From Phoebastria nigripes (lineage: Eukaryota > Chordata > Aves > Procellariiformes > Diomedeidae): a DNA stretch of 64,000 nt. Position numbers and translations under genes: made by a program. This document shows, piece by piece, positions 51,001 through 64,000 of the stretch. The DNA lies in the NCBI GenBank assembly GCA_035582835.1, contig JAYKAV010001000.1:2415270-2479269 (forward strand), given 5' to 3'. The notes under the pieces are model-generated. The model was not told the origin of the DNA. It ran no database searches and saw only the letters and a program-made list of their open reading frames with translations. Position 1 is the first letter of the stretch. The number at the start of each line of letters is the position of its first letter.

Positions 51001-54000
51001 CTCAGAGGATGGTTGCTGACCAAATAAATATGTGTTGAAGGCAAATCAGAAATGTAGTTATAACCTCAGAAAATATTCTCTTAAATCCATAGGAATAATT
51101 TGAAAATTAATATACAGTAGACTATTTCGTGGGTTAGACATAATATAATCTTAAGTAGCACAATATGTTAAGTAGTACTTTTAAAATTAGCATGTGGACT
51201 TTTAAATATATTCACTCCTTTTAAATATTCCTTTGACATCCTGCAATACCACAGCAGATAGCGTTTAGGAAAGCATGCTTTATCATGCTGCCTTTTTGCA
51301 GTTCCTCAAATATCCATAAACAGTGACCGAGACAGCCTTAACTTCTGCTTTTCTTCACTAGTTTCATGATTCTGATTCAGAAAGCCAGGAGTGAAATGTT
51401 GTCTTTAATGAATGCTACCGTAGGAAGAATTTATTAGAACAATTTTTTTGTTTTGGATGAGAGTTAGCATCTATTTACCAGTGTGCATTTGCACACAATA
51501 CTCTCTGTGGCCACTGATCAATTTAGAGAATGAGACAAATAACTTGAGTAAATTATTTGCTATTTCCTGTAAATTTATAAGTTCAAAGATCTCTAATAAT
51601 ATAACAATCCCAAAGTGCTAGGCAGTACATGCTTAGGAAGGGTGTAATGAGAAATTATTTTGAGCTGCTACATTGCTATCACCCTCATTTACAGGACAAT
51701 ATTAGAATCAGTTGCTGAAGACCATTAAGTTTATGCTATTAAATGCAGAAGTATCTAACTGCATCAGCCAGGCTAAAGAGAAGGTAGAGTTTCACTGCTG
51801 TTAAGTAGTTTGCACTTCTAGGCCCTCAGATCAATTGAACAAACTTTGGGCAATCATTTGCTGCTTTTCTGTAAATAAAGCAATAAATGCCATACATGTT
51901 TCTTTAGGAAAATGAAAAGCTATTCAGGTCTCTTGTCCTAATTGTTAGTTCTTTTAAAGTTGTCCAAGAGTCTAACTAACTTGGAATGACGATCATATTT
52001 TCTAGCATTCCAGATTTTGTGAAAGTCAGTGGGAATTAATTCTACAACAGTAATTTCTCCAAAGAAAACTTCAAGCCCAATGCAAACTCACAGCACTGTG
52101 AAATGATAGAATAAATTAGGAGAAGTACCAACAGTCCAAAAAAATATGTGACTGAGGAGCTAATATGCTGTTTTCTAGAGGAACTGAAGGACTTAGGAAT
52201 TCAGGTCCCACTGCCTGCAGCTCCGCAGCCTGGGCTAGGAGGTTTTGTTTGACTTCTTGGATTAAGAATCAGAAAAATATCTCCATCTCCTCTCCTGCTC
52301 ATGCTTAAAGTTCTTTCTCCAGAGCGAGAACATGCATTTTGCCTTGAAAAATCAGTGCCTGGCTAATTGCTTAAGCCTTTTACCTGTACTTGGCGGGTGT
52401 GATTTGGACTGCACTAAGGGCTGTAGATCAGACTTGTTTTACAATCTTTCTGTATACTCAAGTTGACCTGTATTAAAATGGAACATTTTCTTCTAGAAAT
52501 TGAATTACTCTCAACAGTGCTGAGTGACAGAAGATCTGGTCTGTGACTTCCTAGAAAACTGTTACATGGTCTTATTGAGGGGTCACTCTTTCTTTTCGTT
52601 AATTGGTAAGTTACGCAAGGGAAAAAAAAAAAAAGACAGGAAGGCCATTTCTCTGTTAGATACCATAACACTGCAGGTGGAGTTTATAAGAAAATGGAAG
52701 ATGTTATTGATTTAAAGAACACAGAAAAGAACAGATTGTTTTATTTTCACAGTGAATGATGAAACTATTTAGCTAACTGTTTTCAATTTGCACTTCCAAA
52801 ATCTTTGCATTAGTAGCCAGGAGAGCATATTGGAAAGAAAAGAAGAATACTTTGGAAAAATCAGTAAGGAACAAATGGACCATGTATATTATTAGGGAAA
52901 AATGCTTTTACATAAATCAGAATACAATTCTAGAACAGAAAGTTCCTAGACAATCCACTAGGAAACATGGATTTACTTTAAAAAAAATAATAAAAAAAAA
53001 AAGGCAATTTTTAAAATGTGTGGACAAACTTCATCTGGTTAAATCAACATAGCCCTATTATATTGAAACCATTGGAGTAAAAATTATTTATATTACCTGA
53101 GGATCTAGCCTTTTATATTAACTTACTGAGCTTAAGGAAGTAGCTGACTTCTTGAAGATTAGATTATTTAGATGGCAATGGTGATTTTAAGAGACAATAC
53201 AGAGCAAGTATATAGCCCTCCCTTTATTTTCCTTTATGCTGAGAAATGGACTGTGTTTTCCTCCAAGTAGTTGGCATTTTCAAACATACCGATATAATAG
53301 CTATCCCAAAGCTGAGAGGGACTGAGATGGGAAATGCTTTAGTTTCTTACTATCCTGAAATCACAGAGTTCTGCAGCAGCAGTGATGGATGGTGTCATTT
53401 AATCGCTCACAAGACCAATATCAAAAGTCATCCTGGTACCCCCAGACATGATGATGCTATTAAACATGGGGCAAGGAGGTTTTAAGAGTCTGTCTCCCCT
53501 CAGTAGATCAAACAGCAGGCAACTGGTTAATCTAGCTTGTGAAGGCAAGCATGGTCTAGGCCCTGGGACCCCGTCCCTGGTGGAGTTCATGGTACTGGAA
53601 GTCCTCCCCCATTCACCAGGAGCTGGAGGAAGGGCCTCTAGCACCACCTTCTCCTTCACCCACCCCCCTCCAGGAAGCCACAACCTGTGCACAGTTACTC
53701 TGTCGATTGGCATGGTTTCTGGCATTTCGGCTGTGTTTAATTGTTGTCTTCTAAACAAACTTTGATTGAAGACAAGTCACTAAGTGTTAATGGGTGGTCT
53801 AGAACTGAGCAAGATGTCTGCATAGCTCTAATCACTCTACTGATGTATGTGCATTTGCTTTTGCCTAAAAAAAGTTAAAAGTGTTTGAAGCTCTGAAATC
53901 AAGAGACTGAAAAACCAGAGAAAAAAACAGATAAATTTGATCTCACTGTAGTAGGAAAACTCCCCTTAAATTCAACAGAACCAGGCTTTCAGTGGTAATG

Positions 54001-56595
54001 CTTAGAGTAAGGCAAATGAGTTGCCTCAAATTTGCAACAGCAAAGGTTTCTCTCCTTTGCAATAAAATCTAAGAATTTTTATTGATATAGTAACGTTAAA
54101 ATTGCATTCATGCTGCATCTTCACTATTCCTGTACAACTTTATTAACTGAAATCAGCTGGAAAGTGATTAATTTCAGGATAAGGATTGTCTAGTGCTTTA
54201 ACATGTCCACATGACGGTGGGTTGTACTGCTATTGTTACGATACGATTTTTCCATGTGGATAGACTACTGAACAGGAGAGAAACCTAGCTAGCTTCTAAC
54301 ACGATTGTATCACAAATGGATACTTGCTGTTCTTTAACAGTGATCCATCCAGCTCATAAAATTAAGTCTTAACATATGCCAGCAGTCAGTTAGAATACAG
54401 GACAGCTGTGATTTCCTATACAGGCCAGATGAGGCATAAAGGTAGAAAAAGTATATAAAAATTGAGACATTGATGAGGACACAAAACAAGAAATGAAAAT
54501 AAGTAACTTTCTAATAATGACATCTGAAAAGTAAATATCAGTTCTAATTTATGTCCTTTTAGTATTGCACCAGCTCATCACAATTGTTAATTGTAGTTTT
54601 CCCTTACTAAGCAGCACCAGAGCGTTCAGACTCTCCCCAAATGTACAAATACAGTAATTAGAGTTCACAACTCCTGTTTTTCATGGACATATTTTTATGT
54701 CTAAGTGTTGATAACTAGAAAAAAAGTACATAATACAGAAACTATAGAACTAGCATTATTTCATGACTTGTTACTCTTTTCTATTGCTTTTACTTAAAAA
54801 ATACTCCTCTAAAATCACCACTGTAATCTAAAACATTACTTTATTCAATAAAGTGGAGTAATACCATTTGAAGATTTAGGGGTTGTTTTGGTTTGTTTGT
54901 TTTTTTAAATCAGACTATCCATGCATGGTAAAGTTACCAGACCAGCACTCTCTGTAACTGCAAAAGTTGGATTCCTTCCCTTTTATGTTAATGCTTCAGC
55001 TTCCAGATTCCCAACTTCTGTATTTGCCTATGCTCTCCAAGAAGTTTGTTCTGGTTTTGATAGACCATCATGTGACTTTGTTCTCAGGAATTCAGAAGTA
55101 CTTAGTTGTTAAATGTATTTATATAAAGCTCTTTCTGTAGGAAAGCAGGTCCAGGTCAGCGAGAGCTGGCCATGGTGGTCTGTGGCCCATTTTGCCGGAG
55201 GAGGCGAAGGCTGCCTGTCTGCACAGCCGGAGGTGCCAGGGCAACCCACTGCACTGGCTCCTCTTTCTAGTAGCAGGTACTGCTCTTACTTGGCTTTTGA
55301 CCGTACTAATATTGTTTAAACTTTTTTTTTTAGGCAACAAAATTCCGTTTTCTCAGCTATACCCTTAGAGTAGTGGGATTCTGTGGGATTTAGGATGCAT
55401 AAGTGCAGGCAGTATCTCAGCAATACCAGATAAGTTACTACTACCTGAAGGTGCTAGTGTCTGCATACAAACAACATCATAAACCAGAAGCCTTCAAACT
55501 GCCTTTCGTAGTTGGAGTATGTTGCTTAGACACTGCACAGAAGCGATTCACTAGATGGTACACACTCCAGCTCAGAGATACTTGAAGTTTTCAGCAAGTA
55601 GATTGCTTTATTATGTTATCTTAACATAATGGACAAGGGTTGATATAACAACATACATTTAGTAAGCTTTGGGATGAATAAAAATCTTACAGAAAAGATT
55701 ACATTATTTTGTAAGTTATTCCTCCCTTGCACTATCAAAAATTTTGAAAAGAAAAAGCAAACAAGCTAGCATTGAAGAAAGACAATATGAAAGATTTCTA
55801 CCTGCTGTTGGGTTAGCCATTGATTTTTCTAACTGATAATGATCTTTTCATAGTTAGTGATTTCCAGGCAACCACAAATGAGTTCGATTCAAGATCCACT
55901 ATAGTGAAGAGGAAAAAAAGAACAACCCAGCCTTAATAGGTCCCCTACTTATTGTAAGAATGAACAACAGTCTTGTTTGGAAATAGGCCACAGAAGGAGG
56001 GAAATGCAAACAGCAACCATTAATGCATATTTCACCTAAACCACATAATGTTATTGTTGTAAGAAAAATATTTCTTCATACTCCTGGTGCAACAATCTGT
56101 TGTATACAGACCAGCAAGGTGGATTTCTTTTATTTTTTTTTTAAGATGGGAGCTTTAAGTTCAGGAAAGATATTGTTGTGTCACATTGCCAGGCAGCATA
56201 AACAAGCAATTTGAACCAGGTTTATTTTCAGATTTCACTTCACCAAATCTGGTACAGTAAATGAACTTTAGACCTGGGAAAATGCAGCTGAGAGCACAGA
56301 TTACTTTCTCTAATAGCTATTCAGAAGCATTTGATTGCTTAATGATCTTTCAGCTCAAGAGTCAAACATTGCTTCATACATAAGCAAAAGTAGTTTTATA
56401 TACCTGTACAAGGGCAGTTTTTTTTATTTTAAACAAGCAAAACACTCACCAAATCTGCACCCATGGTTCCTCAGTCTTCCTCCAGCACCACACAAATGCA
56501 TTCTTTACAAGCCAGCTCTTGCATACAGCCAAGGGGTTTCTTCCTCAGGTGTTTTGTACTATGGGAAATTAGGACTTCATTATACAGGATTTTTT

Positions 56596-56618
56596 AAAAA
56601 AAAAAAAAAAAAAAAAAA
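56596..56618 (+). repeat. A23 homopolymer
   Basis: Twenty-three consecutive A directly after TTTTT. The first of two long A tracts only 86 bases apart; see the finding on the pair. Confidence 0.9.
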
Positions 56619-56704
56619 CAGAACTTATCTCAATACATAACAAATATGACTTTATGTGCTTCCTTGTATTGTGGCAAATTATCAGAATGGAAAAACTGTT
56701 TGAG

Positions 56705-56737
<33 letters not shown>
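56705..56737 (+). repeat. A33 homopolymer
   Basis: Thirty-three consecutive A, the longest homopolymer in the window. It could be a retroelement tail, but the sequence to its left is not a recognised element. Confidence 0.9.
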
Positions 56738-56740
<3 letters not shown>

Positions 56741-57316
56741 GCCTAGCATCTGACATTAGATTGTTCAATGATTTGCACAGAAACTAGCTTCAAATATGGA
56801 TGTACGAGGACTAGGGGGACATTCCTACAGCCTACTCAGTTAATGAGATTTGTGGGGTTTTATTTTTCTTTAAAAAGCAGCTGTAGCAGCAGGAAATATT
56901 CTTTTTAAAGCACTATCAATCTCCATCCCCTTCCTGCTTCACTATAGCCTGTTGGACAGGATTTGATAAATGCTATATTCACCACCAGATCTCTGGGTCA
57001 CAAAAAACAAAGGGTGGACTCAGGGTTAAAAAAGGATTAGGAGACTCAATTCAGCAAGCTTAAAATATCAAAAGCCATCAAGGATTAAAAAGATCTTTTG
57101 AAGGACTCCGAGCAGGAGAGAGCAAAACCAAGACATATCAGTATCAGTCTAATTGCTGATAAACACCTTTGCAGGTGTTTAAACCTCCTGCAGAACGTAG
57201 AAACCCTCAACATACTTCGACGGTGAGCAGATTCACCACTCAGGTCATTCAGTATCCGACAAGCAGTAGTGTCCGAGCAAAGTGACTCACCAGAAAACTC
57301 GCAGCACCTCATTGTT

Positions 57317-57352
57317 CATGCATCTTGGAAGGCACATGCATCTTGGAAGGCA
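57317..57352 (+). repeat. Perfect 18-bp tandem duplication
   Basis: The 18-mer CATGCATCTTGGAAGGCA occurs twice back to back without mismatch. Probably a recent replication-slippage duplication. Confidence 0.95.
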
Positions 57353-59754
57353 GAAAGATGTCATTCCTCCGAATGGCTTTTATGTGGAGGATCTCCAAGA
57401 TTTCTTCTTTGTCTTCCCTTACTTATTTGTGTACATAAGTGATTTTCAGGATCCCATCAGCTTTTACCAATTAATTTACAGCAAACTAAAGATTCACGTT
57501 CCTTTTTTTTCCAAGCTTCATAAATATCCAAGTTCACTACTGGTTGTGCTGCTATAGGAAGGAGCAAATGGGAACAGGCCATTTTTAAACTAGCTACTGC
57601 CAAGAGAGAGAGGCCGACTGAACTGTGCCCCAACCAAGTCTATGGTCAAGGTGTCTAACAAAGGCACCACACTTCTGTTAGAAGTTTTTGGAGTCCACAA
57701 ATCAATAAAATGGTCATGGTGGGGAAATCACTAAATACAGTAAGAGTTAAAATCAAAGCTGTTCAAAATTAACTGATCTAAATTTTAGAGTAATCTAAAA
57801 TGTAGATTAATTTGATCTAGCACTATCATGCTAAAAAGCACAAGTAACAGCCACTTTCTGGCTCTTTTATTCCTATTTCCTTTTCAAGTAGATACTTGAC
57901 ACAAACTTTGGGCTTCTAAAGACCCAATAAGGCCATCTGCATTTTAATTCTTCTGTTACTTAGGACACTGTTCATTAAGTAATTTGCAAAGGATTCTTGG
58001 TGTTGGATAATTTCTCTGTGATCATCTCAAACATCTTAACAACCAACCTTTGAAGATTAGTTAATTAGGCTCAGAGCAAATTACTATGAGGAGGAGCCCT
58101 GTAACTTTGGCACAGAAAAATCTGCAACTGTGAGGTATTTAAGCACCACAAGAACTGCAAGTCTGGCTTCAACTTATAGATGAAACCATGAATACGTATC
58201 TGTCAGAACTGCTGGGAAATGACTCATGAAAATATAGTCAAGACACACATTTAGGTCACTGCAACTGGAAAACGTTTTTGAGGAAAACTTGTGGAAACAC
58301 TACAAATTAGCTAGAAAATAAAGCTCTCAAATTCTGCACTTTCAAGACAAACACTGTTTCAAGACATGGTGAACTTGATTCTTAGAAAATCATTTTGCAC
58401 TGCTAAGCAAAATAATCAAGTTCTAGGAATCAGCAGAATAAGTAATCACTCCTTTTTGCGCCTTAACAGTAGCTGGAATAATTAAATGTATTTTTTGTTA
58501 CAGCCCCTAAATGGGTAAACATACTTCTTTCTTGAGTAATTACGTACTTTGTAATCTATAGCTTTTAGTCTTCAGGAAATAAAGTTGGGGTCACACATTG
58601 TTTTAACACCTATCATGAGTTTTAACAGCCATCAAGATGCCGAATGGCGGGCTGCTTTTATTTACATTTTCAAGATGAGATTATTTTCTAATCACTTGCT
58701 CACATGCTGTGTTTAGGATGCACACGTGATGACTACAGATCTAAAATGGAAGAGGTCCAGTTTGAAAGTACATGAAAAGTTGCCACCAGCCACTGGACTA
58801 CTAATTATCTTCTAAAGATTAAGTTCTAGGAAAACAAGTTTATTATAAACATTTAAACACCTGAGTTGCAAATTCTGAGGAAGCTGCATAGAACATGGAA
58901 GTCACTAAACAGAATCACATCACGTCTCACAAACAGGAAGATTTACTTACATTTCAGTTTCTTTTCTGCCACAATGTAGGAGACTGGCAATTAGAAAAAA
59001 ATTAATAAATACACAGCTTTTAACTATAAACACCATTTGAACTATTCTTTAAAAAAAGTAAAAAACCCCTTAACAAATCAAGCTAATGTCAAACAGAAAG
59101 ATATAAACATTTCAGCTTATTTATGTATTTCAGATGGGCTTTGGTAGACTACCAGCGGCAAGACTACAAGAACTTCCAGTATGTGTATGCCTCCCTACTG
59201 ATTTATGCAGGGAAGGAAGATAACCAAAGTTAAGAACATGCTTTAGTGATATCGACCGTGCTTCAGGAACTATGCTAAACACGGTGTCCAGCTGGAGGTA
59301 ACTCAAATTAACTTTTGCATATTTCTACAATGCCCCCCTCAGCATGGCAGCTTTGAACAGCTGCTGTCCTGCAGCTGGAACACTACCCCTAACCCAACTT
59401 CAGAAGGCAAAGTAAACGGATCCTTGCACAAGTTTCCTATGCATAGTGCACAGGAAAGTTAGAGAAAAATAATACATTAAGAACCCTTTAGACGTGTATA
59501 TTCTTCACTTATTCTCAGGCACACAGACTCTGCTGCAGCTCTCCTGGAAGGAAACATGGCAGACCAGGCCCACTTGAACAAAATAAGCTTCCAAATTCCA
59601 GGCAGAGGGGCCCAGCACTCAGCTGGGGAAGCACCCAGATACTACAAAAACGCTACAAAGCGCCTTGAGTAGTCTGCTCTTTCCACAGTACTGTGAAGGA
59701 AAAAACAGGGTAAATGTCAAGAATGGTGATAAACTGCAGTAGTTAGATTAAACA

Positions 59755-59760
59755 TTTATT
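59755..59760 (-). terminator. TENT4B: Candidate distal poly(A) signal of TENT4B
   Basis: TTTATT on the plus strand reads AATAAA on the transcript strand, about 2.7 kb after the stop. Cleavage would fall about 10-30 bases to the left (59,725-59,745). Not distinguishable by sequence alone from the proximal signals. Confidence 0.45.
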
Positions 59761-61923
59761 TTTCATATATTCACAAAATCTTCACAAAAGTATTGAAACT
59801 CAAAAAGGAATTAGACTTGAGTCAAATACAGAGATGAAATGTACAAGACAAATGAGCAGGCAAACTAAAAGGTCTTGAAAGTATTTTACTTCAGATTGAA
59901 AAACGAACAGTTCAACTGTTCTGTTTAAATAAAGATTTGCAAGATATACAGTATTTTATGAATACAATGCTGGTCATTTGAGGCAATGTAAAACACCTCA
60001 ATTTTTCCTTCATGCCTTTTTTTTTTTCTTTTAGAAAGATACTGTTTACCAAAAAGAAACTTGAGCAGTCCAGGAAAAGCTATTTTCCATTAAATTTATG
60101 AAAACCATAAATTGAGGCAAACCTAAGATTCCCAATGGAATCAAGATTATCTTCCCGCTACCACCACCTTAAAATTATCACATGCTTATTGGAACACTAA
60201 TATCTGCACCCTAAGAGTACATTTGCTTTCAACGATGAGGGTGATTCTTTTAAAAACACTTCAGTGTGGTAAATGCGATACAGATCTTTGCAAGTATTAA
60301 GTTTTGGAACAGTTTTGCTAATAGCAGCTAACAATACTGGATTAATATAATTTATAAATAATTGTTCCCTAAGCGGTGAACATAAGTCTACACATTCACA
60401 ATAATCTAAAACAAAATAAATACTGTGATTATGCATAATGTGGTACAACTTTTACTAGTTTCTATGAACAAAAGCTCAACATCTTGTTGATAAAATTATC
60501 TGATCAAATTAAAATATGAATCTAAAATTTAAAAAAACATTGTCAAATTAACATCACTTAAGCTTAGTGTTTGAGTAAATGTTATGACTTTCCATATTTT
60601 TGGAATATATATATTTTCTTTTTTGAAGTAAAACACTTTAACACATTGAAAATGTTTATTAATTTAAGTGATGACATCAGTTCTGGTCTTATTTTAGCAT
60701 TATTTTACTTTAAAAATCATTGCACTCATTAGTGCCCATTAAAGGTCAAGTTGGTCTGTAGTATTCTGTAAATGTATATAAAAAAAAGTTTCTAAAAGCT
60801 AATAGTACTTTTTATAAAAGCATCATCTCCAGAACAGCTGCATTAAATACAGCCACGTATGCCGAGTACAGACTTTCCTCTTTAAAGAAATATGTGAAAG
60901 TAAATGCCACTTAACTTTCTACCATCGAAGTGTCCCAACTCCTGTTCCAAGCTATGCCTGTGAGTGTAATTACACATTTAATTCGCATTCATGGCATCAA
61001 AGTTACTGCAACCTAGACTTGTAATGCGACTGAACCAGACAAATGTGGAGTTTAAATTAAATGATAACTAGGTCAATGAAGAAATACTATGAGATATGAA
61101 AGGTTTGGGTCTTTAAGGCAATACAAAATATATTTCATTATTTGAAGTTGTTTTGGGGTTTTTTTTTAAATAATTAAGTGTAAATATAAAAACGCCTAAG
61201 AGGGGAGTGAGAAAAAAATACTTCAATTGTAAAATTTACTTAAAGCTTCAACAGTTATCATCTCCTACAGGAGTTAGCAAAAATATAAAAGACAAAAAAA
61301 CCCAGACCTGGAAGGGGGAGGGAAGGCACAAACAAAGAGGCATGGGATTAAAGCAGCCCAGGAATGCAAACGTCTGTAACAAACTTGAGTTTTGTTGTTT
61401 TTTTTTAAAACCGAAAAAAAAAAGAAGAAAACAATCACCACCACCAACCAAACAAAAAAACCCCAAGTGGCTTTATATTTCTTTAAAAAAAAGAAAGGGT
61501 CAGGGAGAGACCACTAAGGGGAGGAAGAGAAGGATGCAACTATAAAACCCCATTGCCTGAAATGATGGCACTCTAGAGAACAAGGTGAAGGTTACTTCTC
61601 CGAGATGACAAGCTCCGTGTCTACACAAAGTACATGTACACTTTATACAAATGAAAAACTTCATTTGCCACCATAAACCTTTCTTTCAGAGGAACAGCTT
61701 TTGCAGATCAAATGTTCTATTAAATCTTTTAAATGCCAAGAAAAGAAATTCTGAGCAATAGAACTAGTAATGTCTCTTTATATGGATGTTAAGATGACAA
61801 TTCAGATTATTTTCCAAACTAATCCTGAGAAAAATTTATGTTTACAATTTAAACAGTAATGTTATGTAAAAAGTATTAACAAATCCACTATTACAAATGT
61901 CAGTTTTCCTATATGGTCATCTA

Positions 61924-61931
61924 TATATACA
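61924..61931 (-). promoter_or_regulatory. TENT4B: Candidate Pumilio response element in TENT4B 3'-UTR
   Basis: TATATACA on the plus strand reads UGUAUAUA in the mRNA, a full match to the PUM1/2 consensus UGUANAUA. It lies about 0.53 kb after the stop. An 8-mer match in AT-rich sequence can be chance. Confidence 0.4.
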
Positions 61932-62255
61932 CAATAAAATGGTAAGTATATGCAAAAATAATAAAAAAATCATGCACAAATTACTTTCACCTTTAAAGGC
62001 TGGGTTTCCCTCAAAATACAATTTTTTGCTTTTTTTTCCTATTTTTTTGTGTTTTATTTGTTTGTTACCACCCCCTAGACACACTGAGTACTACCTCTAC
62101 AGGTCAGCATGAGCTGATGGGAAATACATTTATTTTACATTCAAGCTTTTATATCCTAAATGACCCTGTTGTAGCATATGACTTATCAAATGAGCAGCCT
62201 TTTTCCTCTTTTTTTTTAAATTTTTTTCTTTTTAAAATTTTTTTCTTTTTTTTTT

Positions 62256-62285
62256 NNNNNNNNNNNNNNNNNNNNNNNNNNNNNN
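62256..62285. other. Assembly gap (30 N)
   Basis: A run of 30 undetermined bases adjoining T-rich sequence, about 175-205 bases after the TENT4B stop. The real length is unknown. No coding sequence is affected. Confidence 0.99.
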
Positions 62286-62459
62286 TTTGCAGTGATCAAT
62301 CTTCATGATCCGTTCCGTGGCGAGCTGGGAAAAAAAAAATGCAGTTGCTAATCAATGTCTGAACAGTCTGAAGCTCCGGAAGAGATCCAAGGAGTCACTA
62401 TCAAACTATCCTGTAGCATGAGACCATTGCACACAGAAGAACAGTCATAAAATAGGCAA

Positions 62460-63971
<1,512 letters not shown>

Positions 63972-64000
63972 CTGAGATTTGTTCGTGTTGCTGGATGTAT
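63972..64000 (-). CDS. TENT4B: TENT4B penultimate coding exon (3' end only)
   Basis: Only the last 29 bases are in the window. Read on the minus strand in phase with the next exon they give TSSNTNKSQ, and the exon ends with a complete CAG codon before GTTTGT. Joined to the last exon this gives a Ser/Thr/Asn-rich linker running into [10 protein letters not shown], as expected for the low-complexity C-terminal region of TENT4B. Short, but the frame, phase and donor all agree. Confidence 0.75.

Larger units (their letters stand above)
48301..59734. other. Intergenic DNA between ADCY7 promoter and TENT4B 3' end
   Basis: About 11.4 kb with no gene I can support. Two long A runs lie at 56,596-56,618 and 56,705-56,737, an 18-bp tandem duplication at 57,317-57,352, and GC-richer patches at 48.4-48.9, 53.40-53.76 and 55.13-55.28 kb. 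The longest open frame (48,618-49,061, plus) starts at TTG and has no ATG until near its end. The stretch at 50-52.5 kb is AT-rich and featureless to me. Confidence 0.7.
59735..62459 (-). other. TENT4B: Probable 3'-UTR of TENT4B
   Basis: Follows the TENT4B stop at 62,460-62,462 on the minus strand. It is AT-rich and without coding potential. AATAAA signals on the transcript strand occur at 62,134-62,129, 62,058-62,053, 60,660-60,655 and 59,760-59,755; I chose the last as the distal end because nothing resembling transcript lies beyond. Shorter isoforms from the proximal signals are likely. It contains a 30-base run of N (62,256-62,285) beside poly-T, a candidate Pumilio site (61,924-61,931) and many AUUUA words. 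The distal end is inferred. Confidence 0.55.

Overview
The window looks like nuclear DNA from a vertebrate, most likely a bird. It has spliced genes with GT/AG introns, conserved vertebrate proteins, AT-rich noncoding DNA, few recognisable interspersed repeats and many A-rich or T/G-rich simple tracts. The bird call is inference: introns are fairly compact, I saw no Alu-like or L1-like blocks, and the T/G tract style is familiar from bird assemblies. There are no prokaryotic features.

Two genes are present, both on the minus strand. (1) ADCY7 (adenylate cyclase type 7) fills roughly 1-48,100. The first eight coding exons lie between 14,375 (ATG) and 3,391 and join in frame to about 412 residues: cytoplasmic N-terminus, first six-helix membrane domain, and most of the first catalytic domain (C1a) with both metal-binding aspartates. 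The rest of the gene lies beyond base 1; I found no next exon in 1-3,390. Upstream of the ATG comes about 33 kb that I read as a large 5'-UTR intron. It leads to a CpG-island promoter near 47.8-48.3 kb, with a minus-strand splice donor at 47,902/47,901 that marks a probable noncoding first exon. (2) TENT4B (PAPD5, a noncanonical poly(A) polymerase) enters from the right edge. The 3' end of its penultimate coding exon is at 63,972-64,000 and its last coding exon at 62,460-62,639 (stop TAG), followed by a probable 2.7-kb 3'-UTR ending near 59.73 kb.

The order TENT4B then ADCY7, same strand, head to tail, is the order I recall for human 16q12.1, so this is a conserved syntenic block. The roughly 11.5 kb between them (about 48.3-59.7 kb) holds no gene I can support. 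The two genes do not form a pathway: ADCY7 makes cAMP at the plasma membrane under Gs/G-beta-gamma control, and TENT4B tails and trims RNA in the nucleus and cytoplasm.

I found no novel protein system. The items worth a second look are regulatory or structural: a CTCF-like motif and a GGA repeat in the ADCY7 promoter/first exon, a 54-nt pure pyrimidine tract (transcript sense) against the exon 3 acceptor, paired GC hairpins in intron 1, G-quadruplex-type tracts, and an unexplained GC-rich block with opposed ORFs at 53.4-53.8 kb.
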